From: Tritrichomonas foetus
Lineage: Eukaryota > Parabasalia > Tritrichomonadida > Tritrichomonadidae
Length of the DNA: 64,000 bases
Direction: 5' to 3'
Assembly: GCA_001839685.1 (NCBI GenBank)
Contig: MLAK01000544.1
Coordinates: 44,479 to 108,478 of the forward strand
Under the pieces are notes generated by a model. The model searched no databases and was not told the DNA's origin. It worked only from the letters and a program-made list of their open reading frames with translations. Below are positions 29,638-39,561 of the stretch, one piece after another (the first letter of the stretch is position 1; every line of letters begins with the position of its first letter). Both the position numbers and the translations under genes were made by a program.

Positions 29638-30648
29638 ATGATTTTCCTCCTTTTTCCTTCCGCTTTTTCAGTGATACACGACTACAATACGTCACTCTAC
29701 TCATATCTATCACCGGAAAAAACATACACCCTCGGTTTTTTCTACAAATCAGAAACTCCAAATCTCGATGAGAAAAAAATGATTATGAATATGGTTGACA
29801 AATACATAGAAGGAATTAACATTTTATCAGTAAATTGTTCGGAATTCGATTCTCTTTGTTCCCATCGCTACATTGACATTTTTCCGACCATCGCATTATT
29901 CCGACCCAATAACCAAGAAAAAATTTTGATGTCACTAGAATTCAGTTTATATTCTATTGTTGACTTTGCAGTTTCCAAAGGAAATGCCAGAAGTCTTCTC
30001 CCTCCAAGCAAAGTTCAAAAAATCACTTCACATAATTATTCAACTTTTTTAAATAGTGCAACATACAAAGTTATTGAATATATTGACCATCCAGATAGGT
30101 CATCAGACATGTTACTTATATCATTTGAAGAATTATCATTCATATTTTCTGAAGAAATTGAAATTAAATTTGGAAAAGTGAATTGTTCAGAAGATATCGA
30201 CTTTTGTTTTGATGTTGGAACTTCTTCAATTCCTATTGTTCGTCTTTATCATGAAGATAAACATTATCTGTATGAAGGAACTCGTGAAGTTCCTTATTTG
30301 GTTGACTTCATAAATTACCACTGTAAAACCCACCGCTCAATAAACCGATCATATTCATTCGTTTTTGATGCCACACTTGAAAATATTGTAAGTGATTTCA
30401 TGAAAAAGACCAATAAACAACAATATATTGACCAAATGATCAAATACAGTGATGCTTTCGTTGTTACTATGAAAAGAATTCAGGAAAATGGCGAAAAAGC
30501 CTTATTTGATCAAAAAGAGAATCTAATGAGGCTCTATAATGATCCTTACGTAAAAGGAAAGGCAAAAGAAAATGTTGCGGGAAAGTTAGAAATGTTGAGT
30601 GTATTTGAAAAGTATCTTCCTTATATTCCGGAAAATTCCGAATTATAA
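29638..30648 (+). CDS. ER thioredoxin-fold protein without CxxC, with ERp29-type C-terminus
   Basis: 336 residues from an ATG at 29638. A short hydrophobic leader (MIFLLFPSAFSV) looks like a signal peptide. Two thioredoxin-like domains follow (about 15-110 and 125-230), each with the strand pattern but neither with a CxxC active site; where the first would be there is SETPNLDEKK. The last 100 residues (IDQMIKYSDAFVVTMKRIQE and KENVAGKLEMLSVFEKYL) match the all-helical ERp29/P5 C-domain. The protein is therefore probably a redox-inactive chaperone of the ER lumen. There is no C-terminal KDEL; the end is ENSEL, so retention is uncertain. Confidence 0.68.
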   Translation: MIFLLFPSAFSVIHDYNTSLYSYLSPEKTYTLGFFYKSETPNLDEKKMIMNMVDKYIEGINILSVNCSEFDSLCSHRYIDIFPTIALFRPNNQEKILMSLEFSLYSIVDFAVSKGNARSLLPPSKVQKITSHNYSTFLNSATYKVIEYIDHPDRSSDMLLISFEELSFIFSEEIEIKFGKVNCSEDIDFCFDVGTSSIPIVRLYHEDKHYLYEGTREVPYLVDFINYHCKTHRSINRSYSFVFDATLENIVSDFMKKTNKQQYIDQMIKYSDAFVVTMKRIQENGEKALFDQKENLMRLYNDPYVKGKAKENVAGKLEMLSVFEKYLPYIPENSEL

Positions 30649-30842
30649 CTTACTTTATTATTTGAATAAATATCTTTATATTCTATAACTTTGCTATTAT
30701 TCTCTGTTCCCGATTCTTATCAACAAAAATGTTAGACGAAATAAATAATTTTTATAATATTTTTATTTACTTTGTTTTTTATATCTGTTTTTAATTAAAT
30801 AATATCTGATATTGAGAAACGGGTTCACAGTTGATTCACATA

Positions 30843-31592
30843 TCATATATTATTTTGTGACATAAAATTGACAGATGGAAGATTTCCTCTTCCGATAATA
30901 TTAAATCCAATCGGTGGCGCAGGATCATTATAAAACGATGATGAAATATAAGGTGGAAGCTTTTCACCTTGATTAGTTGAAGGTCTATGATTGAAAACTT
31001 GATATTGTTGAATGCTAGGTTGCATTTGATTACTTACAGGAAAATTCTGTGGTTGATGCTGGTATTGTTGTTGGAATTGTTGCTGTTGTTGAATAAATTG
31101 TTGATTTTGTGGATGCTGAAAATGCTGTTGACGTTGTGAAATATGTTGATTCATTTGCTGATGTTGCATTTGCTGGTGTTGCATTTGTTGATGCTGCATT
31201 TGTGGTTGTATTTGTGGCTGCATTTGCGGTTGCATTTGATGAACTTGTTGAACAGCGTTTTGATGTTGAGATGTTCTTGATTGTGCTTTTAATTTTGGGG
31301 GTAAATGCTGTTGAGCAATTGGTGACAATCCATACGTTTTAGGATACTGTTCTTGTTGTTGATTTGTGAAATGTTCATTTGGGATTTGATGAGGATAATT
31401 CTGATAATTATATCCTTGATGTTGTGGATAATTGTTTTTGTTATTATAATTAGAGCTTGCCATTGGAACATTTTGTGGCATGAAGAACATATTTTGATCG
31501 TATTGTGGATTTTTTCCACCGACCATGACTTTACTATTAGTTGCTTGGTAATTTGGTTGGTTTGGTTGAGGGTAATTTGAATATTGCCACAT
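30843..31592 (-). CDS. Q/N-rich prion-like low-complexity protein
   Basis: 249 residues from the first in-frame ATG at 31592; the open frame extends upstream only to a TTG. The composition is dominated by Gln, Asn, Pro, Tyr and His, with a tandem QPQMQPQ/HQQMQ block about residues 118-145 and long Gln runs. There are no hydrophobic or catalytic segments. Such sequences usually serve in RNA granules or transcription complexes as disordered scaffolds; no specific role can be read. The gene converges on the ER thioredoxin gene with 194 bases between them. Confidence 0.7.
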   Translation of the reverse strand: MWQYSNYPQPNQPNYQATNSKVMVGGKNPQYDQNMFFMPQNVPMASSNYNNKNNYPQHQGYNYQNYPHQIPNEHFTNQQQEQYPKTYGLSPIAQQHLPPKLKAQSRTSQHQNAVQQVHQMQPQMQPQIQPQMQHQQMQHQQMQHQQMNQHISQRQQHFQHPQNQQFIQQQQQFQQQYQHQPQNFPVSNQMQPSIQQYQVFNHRPSTNQGEKLPPYISSSFYNDPAPPIGFNIIGRGNLPSVNFMSQNNI

Positions 31593-34402
31593 AATAATAA
31601 ACTTCGTTTCGAGTTTAATAAAAAACAAATGTGTGATTTGAATACAATTCTTTGAATTTTTTGATGTTAATTTTTTTTGAATAAATTTCTATGAAGTTTT
31701 GAAAATAGGTCCCCATCAGAGGAATTTCTTTCTTATTCTTTAGATATTTATAGCTCATGCAATGATTTTTTTCTCGAAATGAAATCTCTCCGAAATTTTC
31801 CTTTCTGTATAGAAATAAAAATAAACGATAATTCGAACCAAAAATCCCACAGCCTACTTTATCGTCTATTTTTAAATGTCTTCGAATGAATCAGGAATTG
31901 AATCATAGCATTTCTTGTTATATCGAAGAATTGAAAAGTTGAATAATATTATCACCATTTGATGTGAAGACACATCAAATGCGTTGATGGAATAAAATTA
32001 AATTATCAATAAACTTTAGTAAATAACAAGAATATTTAGAATAAAGTTTACTATTGATACTACTCTTTTCTATACTTATGATTGCTCAATTTATAGAAAA
32101 TTTAAAGACAGTTTGATTTCCATATTTTCGTGAAATCAGATTCGTTTTTTTAAACTATCTGGAGTGATTCATATATATGAAGAATTAATGGTTCAATTGA
32201 TAATAACATCATAACTTTTGGAGATTGTGGATTGGGTATATAGAAGAGTAAAAATTTAAGTGACACATAATGAAATCACTTTCATCTGAATCGGTAATCA
32301 GGCACATTAATTATTTAGTATGATATTTTTCTTCTTTTCTTCCCCATAGATGGATCGTTGCTCAAGGAACGAATAAGAATCAATTGATATGAAAACATCA
32401 TTAAGCTTCATATTATAAAATATATATATACACATTCGATGGAGTCCTTTATAATTATCCATGTCTCATAAAACCTAGAGTGAAAGATTCTTCAACATTC
32501 GAATCACGAAAAATCGATGAAATATATCCCATTTTTTACATATAAAGTTCATTAAACTAAAGAATTTAAATTGAGGCTTAAATTGGGAATATCACAAACA
32601 GGAGCGTGAAAAAATTAGCATTCAGAGTTGCCCGTTTGTGATGAGTAAATTGAGATATCTTTGAAATATTTAAGAAAAGGTTCACTAGCATAGAAACATT
32701 TCTGAAGGAAAAAACCAAATTTTCAAAGAAAAATAATCTAACAATTAAACAAGTAACACTGTTATCATTTGTTGAAAAATGGAAAAACCTGACAAAAATA
32801 TCTCAATTTTATTCCCTTTAGTAAAAAAATATATTTTCATCATCAAACGAACTGAGTGATATAAATTTTATTGAATCTTTTTGATAAATGGCGAGTAAAG
32901 TATTGAATTCCTCCAACTTGTATTTTGAATTAGTAAAAGGTCAGTATGTGAATCAATACATAAAAATCCCAATGTTCGAAATCGTTGTGCTTATACATTT
33001 TAAAGGCGAAATATTGGAAATATATTTCTTAACGCGGAAACCAGCCATTTGATAGACATATTGAAATATTTCTTTTATTTATCGCTCTTTTGAAATATTA
33101 ATGATTACTGTAAACTTGTCAAAATATTGATAAATTATTCGAAAATTTCTGTGTATGTGAGATGTATACAAACTAACTAGCTCTAGATGTAGAAGACTAT
33201 TGAGAGATCTAAATGGATAATTGTTGATATTATTGTCATCTAAAAATTATTTAATTGTAATCCTATTAATAATATATAAATATTATAATTTAAAAATCAA
33301 GATACAGAGAAAACCAAATCCAAAAAAAAATTGTGAGAAAAAAATAAACCCCACAGAAATTTNTTCTGAGAATTATTGAGATAAAAAGTGATTTTATAGC
33401 ATTAATATCTTGATTATTTCTTATCATAAATCGTGCTTTTTATTATCATATGACCCTCCATCGAAAATTATAATGTTTTCCAAAATACAAAAATGAAGTA
33501 TAAAAAAAATATTAATAATTTTGATATAAATAAAAAAAATTTAGGCATCAATGAGAAGATTACGAATGTTTTGCCATCTAAATGGCGAGTCATCAGAAAA
33601 TTCACTTGGCATCGAGTCTGGAAAAAAACATATTGGATTCCATTTTTCTTGATTTGGTCTTTCAATCGTTGTATCTGTATCCCTGCTTGAGAATGTGCTG
33701 TTGAGGACTGCCAGTCTATTTTCTTCATATACTAAAATTTTATGACAGAAAAGATTTCAATACATTCATATTTGTCAAATGGAAATTGAATTAATTCAAC
33801 ATCACTGAGTTAAAACTATCAAAATTTTCGCGATTTTTAATTAAAAATCGATAGAAGAAGTGTAAATAGAATTATGGGAAGCAGTATTATAATCTTTGTG
33901 ATTCTTGGAAAAAAAGCTTCTCACAATTTTTTTTTAGGCTTTCTCCAAAATCGCTCTTTTTTCGGTTTAATTGTTGCAAAATTTCAAAACTATGAATAAA
34001 TATGGCTCATAACTATAAAAAATAGATTTAACAATTGACTGAAAGCTGTTCACCCGAAAACTGAAACAATAGCTTCTTCAGAATCATTTTCGAAATATTT
34101 TTGAATTCGGCCATTTGCGAAGTTTGCGATAAGGGAAATTTTCGTCATTCTTTTAGCTATTTGGGTTTTGATTTTTGACTGATGGTATTAAGTAATACTG
34201 ATGATAAGGATCATTTTAGTGATTTCGTACGTTAAGACTATTTGGTTTGTATACATCTGTGTATGTGTCCAGCAACCAATTCACAATTATTAATTATTTT
34301 ATTGAATCTTAACAAATATAACAAAATCATTGAACTTTTTCAAACAATTTTGGCAATTATTTTGTGAAGAAATTTTAATTCACCTTTATTTTTATATCAA
34401 GA
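31593..34402. other. 2.8 kb gene-poor region with a hairpin and one N
   Basis: No convincing gene. A perfect 11 bp hairpin occurs at 31956-31966/31971-31981 (CATTTGATGTG, 4-base loop). An 86-codon frame at 33468-33728 (minus) starts with ATG and its first 45 codons look protein-like, but it ends in Phe/Leu-rich filler and no family is recognised; it may be a transposon relic. An N at 33363 suggests a repeated sequence nearby. Confidence 0.45.
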
Positions 34403-35605
34403 ATGTCGAGATTTTGTTCTGCGATGGTTCTCTGCGAGCAAACATCAGATTCACTGACGTACTTAAAAGCAGTCAATCCAGCCGATTTTGATTTTGAAAA
34501 CGACTTAGATATAATTATTAATAACGCGTTTTATTCAATAGAAAGAATGCCAGACTTGATTTATTCTTTTGTCGCTCGTGAATATTTCTGCTACAATTGG
34601 GTTCTCGAAGGCGGCGATAGTCTCCATTCAATCATTATTCTATCAAGATTGAATATTCCAAGCTTATATTTCACGTTTTTCAATACATTGCGAGAAGAAC
34701 TTCCCAAAAACAAAAACGAGGTTGATCCGCTTGTTATTTTCGATTACGCATATTCTTTAATCACCTCCTGGAAATGGGTTGCAAGATATAAAGTTTTAGT
34801 TCACTACCCGAAAAATACCTGCTATTTAGAATTAAACAAAAATACCATTTTCTTCCCAGAGTTCAATCCCTACAAGTATTTCCAGTTTAAGGAGGTTGAT
34901 GAAATGTGGAAAGCTTTACTTACAGGAAGTGGACTTCACATTGTTGCTGAAAACCCTGAAATATTATCAGCTGCAACTTATGCTGCTTGCTCTTTACTCG
35001 ATCCAATCCAATTTCTTGAAAAAGTTTTAATCACAATGAATCCTGATGATGAGCGTCTTCAACATACTAATGACTATGGTATAATATCAACCACACCAAA
35101 TGTGGAAATTGATTCTCTTCGAAATATCGGATTAGCTGTTGAAGCAAAACTGTTAAATCCAGGTTTTGATATTGAGGCTGCCAGAAATGATCTACAATCA
35201 AAAACCTGTAGCATCATCGATGTTTTGGTTTCATTGATGGACCGAGTGTTAAGAACTAATCCATACAACGATATACTTGAAGCACCTTATATTACAGATG
35301 ATTTAGAGAATTTATTCGATATGAGTAAAGAGAATTCAAAATTCAGAATTTTACCACCAATTGCATTTCGCAAAATGGAATACACAAAATCGATTGCTTC
35401 CTATAGAAGAGGAATCCTATTTCGATCATCATTTAGACACAACTTCCTTTCAATGAAACCAGAGGAAGCCCTTCGTGGAATGAGCAAGCAACACTTGATG
35501 GTTATTTCGAACCAACTTGATAAACTTGCAAAGAAGTTCGAAACTGACAAGCACTTTGTATCTGTTATTAATGTGCATAAAAAGATCATCAAAAAATCGC
35601 TCTAA
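34403..35605 (+). CDS. Hypothetical protein, possibly DENN-like
   Basis: 400 residues from an ATG at 34403 (the motif TCAAGA lies just upstream). No motif identifies it firmly. The segment EMWKALLTGSGLHIVAENPE followed by ILSAATYAACSLLDPIQF resembles the DENN-domain core in which a bulky 'lW..ll.g..lvv.g..pe..s.av.al.sli.P' pattern occurs (AVL9/DENND6-like). The early part (residues 1-190) would then be the longin-like half. DENN proteins activate Rab GTPases. A basic C-terminus ends the protein. This is a similarity of pattern only; the function should be treated as unknown. Confidence 0.6.
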   Translation: MSRFCSAMVLCEQTSDSLTYLKAVNPADFDFENDLDIIINNAFYSIERMPDLIYSFVAREYFCYNWVLEGGDSLHSIIILSRLNIPSLYFTFFNTLREELPKNKNEVDPLVIFDYAYSLITSWKWVARYKVLVHYPKNTCYLELNKNTIFFPEFNPYKYFQFKEVDEMWKALLTGSGLHIVAENPEILSAATYAACSLLDPIQFLEKVLITMNPDDERLQHTNDYGIISTTPNVEIDSLRNIGLAVEAKLLNPGFDIEAARNDLQSKTCSIIDVLVSLMDRVLRTNPYNDILEAPYITDDLENLFDMSKENSKFRILPPIAFRKMEYTKSIASYRRGILFRSSFRHNFLSMKPEEALRGMSKQHLMVISNQLDKLAKKFETDKHFVSVINVHKKIIKKSL

Positions 35606-35666
35606 CATTCAGTTTCACATTAATTTTATTTTTCATGATGTAAAAACGGAATTTACCAATTCATTT

Positions 35667-35763
<97 letters not shown>

Positions 35764-36188
35764 CCAATAACATTTTTTAAACTAAGAGTGCCAAAATCCT
35801 TGTATTTATATATTCTAATGCTTTAGAGCTAATCGAATTCTTATAAAAATCGGCAGTTACCTCCAATTGAAAATATCCAAATATTGCATTTTTTAGTTTC
35901 CAGTCTTTTTTCACGAACAACATTATTCCATTTGAGAAATTTTTACGCTAATATAAATGCCAATTTTTTTTTTTTTTTTTCGCCTGATGTTTAACTAGAT
36001 ATAGATTAGAATGGTTATTCAAGATCTCTTATTTCTACATGGAATTTTTCGTAAGACTCAACTCGAAAAATATGACATCCGACCAATCTATCAACTCCTT
36101 GAACACTTATTGAAACAAAAAGTGAAAAAAATTTGACAGAGCACAACGGTTGATTTGTGACATTTAATCAAAGTTTTATTATCAGAAA
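35606..36188. other. spacer with long T tracts
   Basis: Contains an almost continuous T run (about 90 bases, 35669-35759, broken by an AAC) and a second T14 run near 35966-35983. These are strand-asymmetric homopolymers between the DENN-like gene and the Rad23-like gene. The T run may not be assembled at its true length. The end holds the promoter of the Rad23-like gene. Confidence 0.55.
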
Positions 36189-37058
36189 ATGCAACTTCAA
36201 TTCCGTACAGTTACTGGTAAAGTTTACCAACTCGAAGTCGACCCAGAATCCACAGTTCTCCAAGTGAAGCAACAATTGCAAACTGAGCATGGATTGTCTG
36301 CTGATAACCTCAAGATGATTTTATTGGCCAAAATTTTAAATGATGATCAAGTTGTTTCGAGTCTCAACATTCCAGCCGGCACATATATTGTCGTCCACAC
36401 CACGAATAATCGCCGCCCACAAGCTCCAAAGCCAGCTCAACAACCAGCTCCTGCCGCAGCTCCCGCCCCAGCCCCTGCTCCAGCTCCAGCTCCATCTCCT
36501 GCCCCATCAAGCATTCCAGTTTCTCCAGCCCCAGCCCCAGCTCCAACCCCAATCGATCCACCTCATCCAGAGCAGCCAGGACCAGGCTCCTTCGACAGCC
36601 CAAGCTATGGTGGATATGGAAACGCCGGACAAGGAGGATCATTCGGCGGTGGAGGATCCCAAGATCCACCCAATTTCGACATTTTAGTTTCAGAGCTTGT
36701 TGAAATGGGATTTGAACGATCACAATGCATTGAATCACTAAGGCTTGCAAACTACGATCCAGACAGAGCTGCAAACATTTTATTGAGTGGCGACGCTCCT
36801 TCATTCGGCGGTGGCGGCGGCGGCTTTGGCGGTTATGACAACGGACCTGGCGGCTTTGGCGGCGCTGGAGGTGGCTATGGTGGTGCCGGTGGTGGCTCTG
36901 GAAGATTTGGCCAGTTCCAGAGCACTTATGATTCCCTTTCTCCAGATGAAAAGGCTCAAGTTGACCGCCTCTGCGCCCATGCAGACCCACGGACTGTTAT
37001 CCAAATGTATATGGCATGTGATAAGAACGAAGAAAATACACTTGCTCTTTTGAATTAA
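36189..37058 (+). CDS. Rad23-like ubiquitin shuttle protein lacking the XPC-binding domain
   Basis: 289 residues from an ATG at 36189. A ubiquitin-like domain (residues 1-70, MQLQFRTVTGKVYQLEVD) is followed by a Pro/Ala-rich linker. UBA1 lies about 163-200 (LVSELVEMGFERSQCIES). A Gly-rich linker then leads to UBA2 at the end (LSPDEKAQVDRLCAH, then VIQMYMACDKNEENTLALL). UBL-UBA1-UBA2 in this order identifies Rad23. The STI1-like XPC-binding domain that normally separates the two UBA domains is missing and replaced by Gly-rich sequence. Rad23 carries ubiquitinated proteins to the proteasome. TTATCAGAAAATG puts a TCA five bases from the start, giving a very short leader. The gene is GC-rich compared with its surroundings, as expected of a highly expressed gene. 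Confidence 0.85.
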   Translation: MQLQFRTVTGKVYQLEVDPESTVLQVKQQLQTEHGLSADNLKMILLAKILNDDQVVSSLNIPAGTYIVVHTTNNRRPQAPKPAQQPAPAAAPAPAPAPAPAPSPAPSSIPVSPAPAPAPTPIDPPHPEQPGPGSFDSPSYGGYGNAGQGGSFGGGGSQDPPNFDILVSELVEMGFERSQCIESLRLANYDPDRAANILLSGDAPSFGGGGGGFGGYDNGPGGFGGAGGGYGGAGGGSGRFGQFQSTYDSLSPDEKAQVDRLCAHADPRTVIQMYMACDKNEENTLALLN

Positions 37059-37403
37059 ACTGACTTTTCTTTTTACTTTCCTTTCTTTTTTACTTTTCTA
37101 TCTTTTCACTTTCCTTTCTTTTCACTTTCCTTTCTTTTTACTTTCCTTTCTTTTCACTTTCCTTTCTTTCTTTTTTTTTACTTTCCTTTCTTCCTACCAT
37201 ATACAGTACAGTTTTTATATGATGACAAATACCCAACTCATTATACTTATTTCTTTGAATGTATCAAGCCAATCAAATTATCTTGGTAAAGTTATATTAA
37301 TGATTGCCAATATGAAAATTCAAGTGAAATCAATTTCACCTCTTTTACACCTTAAACCGTTTCCAAGAAGTTTACTATAATAGCCGTTTATATTTAAATT
37401 AAA
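37059..37403. repeat. pyrimidine-rich CTTTCCTTTCTTTT repeat in the intergenic spacer
   Basis: Imperfect copies of ACTTTCCTTTCTTTT follow one another at about 37070-37195 (plus strand), giving a strong strand-biased CT tract just after the Rad23-like stop codon. The remainder is spacer leading to the LisH gene, including its CCGTTTA motif at 37384-37390. Confidence 0.7.
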
Positions 37404-38231
37404 ATGACATCCCTAAATCCTAATCTTCGTGGCCAGCGTATTTCCCGTGAAGAACTTATTGCAGAATCTCAAGAAGTACTTCTCAATGCTGGTGTCGGAA
37501 ATCACTCCCGAGCTCAATTTTTAGTTGAAGTTAGTCAAGAAGTCGTTGGAAACGATAATCCACTATTTTGTCAACTCCAGTCAAAGATCCACTCGCATGA
37601 AAGTGAATCATGGATTCGTGCTTTCACTTTGGTATTTCAATATCTTTCAGAACACGATCTTCAGAGTACCTTGAGTGCTGTTGAAGTTGAATTCGGGCAG
37701 GGCGAACTTCCAGTCGAACTCACGAGACGCAAGGGAGAATCCTCATCAGTTTTCCAAAGCATCATGCGATATGCACCACCACCACGCGCAACAACATTCA
37801 AAGAGCGAGTTCATACATATATCGAAGAGGTTGAGCAACACGATATGGAACTTCAAGCCGAAGAAGATGAAGAATTATTACAGCGGAGAATGAATAGACG
37901 AAATGTGGCACAGGAAACGACCCGTGCTTCACCTAAAGTTGCACCAGTTGAAGACATCAACAGATCAAGAACACAGAGTCAGAGCAGATCAAGCCAACAA
38001 AGGAATCGTCAACAAAAACGAGTTGAGGCGTCCAGGCCGTCACCCCAAATCACACCAAAAGTTAGCAACCAGTCACATCAAATAGAAACACCGGTCGAAC
38101 GACCAAAAGCAAGCGCAAGCAAATCCAAATCAGCAAGGAGAAGCGTGAAGAAAAAGAGGCCAACTTCCCGCTCTTCAGAACTCTCAGACGACTTTGTAAT
38201 AGAAGAGGTTATCCCACCAAGACAAGGTTAA
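37404..38231 (+). CDS. LisH-containing basal-body-type protein, basic C-terminus
   Basis: 275 residues from an ATG at 37404. A LisH-like helical hairpin is visible about residues 73-102 (AFTLVFQYLSEHDLQSTL), the pattern of FOP/CEP20/OFD1-type N-terminal dimerisation domains. The rest is disordered, with a charged helical stretch and a Ser/Arg/Lys-rich basic tail with many potential phosphorylation sites. LisH proteins of this layout sit at centrioles or cilia bases, so a basal-body role is likely but inferred. CCGTTTA is 14 bases before the ATG. Confidence 0.65.
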   Translation: MTSLNPNLRGQRISREELIAESQEVLLNAGVGNHSRAQFLVEVSQEVVGNDNPLFCQLQSKIHSHESESWIRAFTLVFQYLSEHDLQSTLSAVEVEFGQGELPVELTRRKGESSSVFQSIMRYAPPPRATTFKERVHTYIEEVEQHDMELQAEEDEELLQRRMNRRNVAQETTRASPKVAPVEDINRSRTQSQSRSSQQRNRQQKRVEASRPSPQITPKVSNQSHQIETPVERPKASASKSKSARRSVKKKRPTSRSSELSDDFVIEEVIPPRQG

Positions 38232-38976
38232 AATTTTTCATTCGGGAGTCATTCACTTTTTGATACTAAATAATTATTTTATTTTTCACAATTGACCATT
38301 GTTTTTTTTCATCAAATCATTTTTATTCAATATTTTGTTAGTAGTACCTATTCCTCTGCATTCCGACAAAAATTGAATAATTATTCACTTGAATTTATGA
38401 CTTAGATTTTGGTTGTAATGCAGAGGTACAATAATACCTCGGAAGAAATATAAATAAGATCTATTGAATGATAGCAGTTGGGAAAATTACCCATAAAAAT
38501 AAAGTGTCACTGGTATTAACCTGAACACTTTTCTTCAATTTGAATCTTCATTTGACCTTATATGTTCACGATGATATAATAATCAGGATTCACATTTGAT
38601 TGAACTTTTTCTATATTCAGTTTTTCTGTGATATTGTAAGTTTGAAAGAAAAGTGATCGTCTCAACTAAAACTTGAGACTTCAATATATCCCAAAAAAAC
38701 AAAAAAAACTTCAAATATTAATGACAGTTTTATTCTATAAATCCGTAAATCTGTACCTTTAATAAGTGGTAACGAAAAAAGATATCGTCGTTTCCATCTT
38801 GTATTTAATTTCTGTGAAAGAGCATGAATCAATTACAAAAAGATTCTCAATTTGAAAGGGAGAATAACAAAGTTCCTTCAATTAAATAAATTCTATATAT
38901 ATATTTTTCGGGAAAATAATTCCATTTTTCTTTTTTTTTTCTTTGACGGTAATAAAAAATCCGACTGCTTTCCTAT
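38232..38976. other. gene-free convergent spacer
   Basis: AT-rich sequence between the 3' ends of the LisH gene and the IBD gene. No open frames or repeats of note were seen. Confidence 0.45.
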
Positions 38977-39561
38977 TTAAAACACCTCGAAATCAAAGTC
39001 TATAAACGGAGCAAGGCCACTCCAGGTGTCGAGGGCAATATCTATTTCTGGTTCATCATACTTTGGGAGGTCAATAAATTGCTGGCTTTTGTCGATTTCT
39101 ATTTTTTCAGGGGAAAGAATCACCTGCAAAAGTGGCTTTTTTACGCTTTTGGAACGAACTGTCCATTGTCGAAGTTCTGCGGCATTGTCTTTGAGAATAG
39201 GAACAGCTTTTACCATAGCTGCAGCTGTTTCTGTTCTTCCAAGGCTGTTTGTGTAGCCAATTCGGAGAAGCGATCCATTTATGGAACTCTTGCATTTGGA
39301 TATCAATAATCTGAGCTGCTGATTATTAATGGCAATTCCTTCGGGAAGCCACATAACGCCACAAACAAAACACCGAACCCAGTCATTTTTATCATTTTTA
39401 ATGCAGAACCTTTGAATAATTTGTAAAATTTCATTAAATGTCGATACACGTTTATTTCGTTGATTCTGCGAAGAGGCTATTGTAAACTGGGTCTTCATAC
39501 TCATGTAAGTGATCTTATCTGTTTCCGGGAGTAAATTCCAAAACTTGGGGAAAGATTTCAT
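38977..39561 (-). CDS. Initiator-binding domain (IBD/IBP39-like) protein
   Basis: 194 residues from an ATG at 39561, with a TCACATCACGAATA initiator-like leader. The IBD signature is seen from about residues 5-115: FWNLLPETDK, then FCIKNDKNDWVRCFVCGV with the paired cysteines, NNQQLRLLISKCKSSINGSL and GY. This domain recognises the transcription initiator in T. vaginalis IBP39 and is known only from trichomonads, so it also dates the lineage of the window. The usual RNA polymerase-binding C-domain of IBP39 is not evident; instead there is a short tail ending in an acidic, hydrophobic segment (EPEIDIALDTWSGLAPF). It may therefore bind DNA without recruiting the polymerase in the usual way, or act as a repressor or specialised factor. 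Confidence 0.85.
   Translation of the reverse strand: MKSFPKFWNLLPETDKITYMSMKTQFTIASSQNQRNKRVSTFNEILQIIQRFCIKNDKNDWVRCFVCGVMWLPEGIAINNQQLRLLISKCKSSINGSLLRIGYTNSLGRTETAAAMVKAVPILKDNAAELRQWTVRSKSVKKPLLQVILSPEKIEIDKSQQFIDLPKYDEPEIDIALDTWSGLAPFIDFDFEVF

Noticed and set aside
36364..36990. 208-codon minus-strand frame in the Rad23-like gene
   Set aside because: Antisense of the GC-rich Pro/Gly linkers; no family features.
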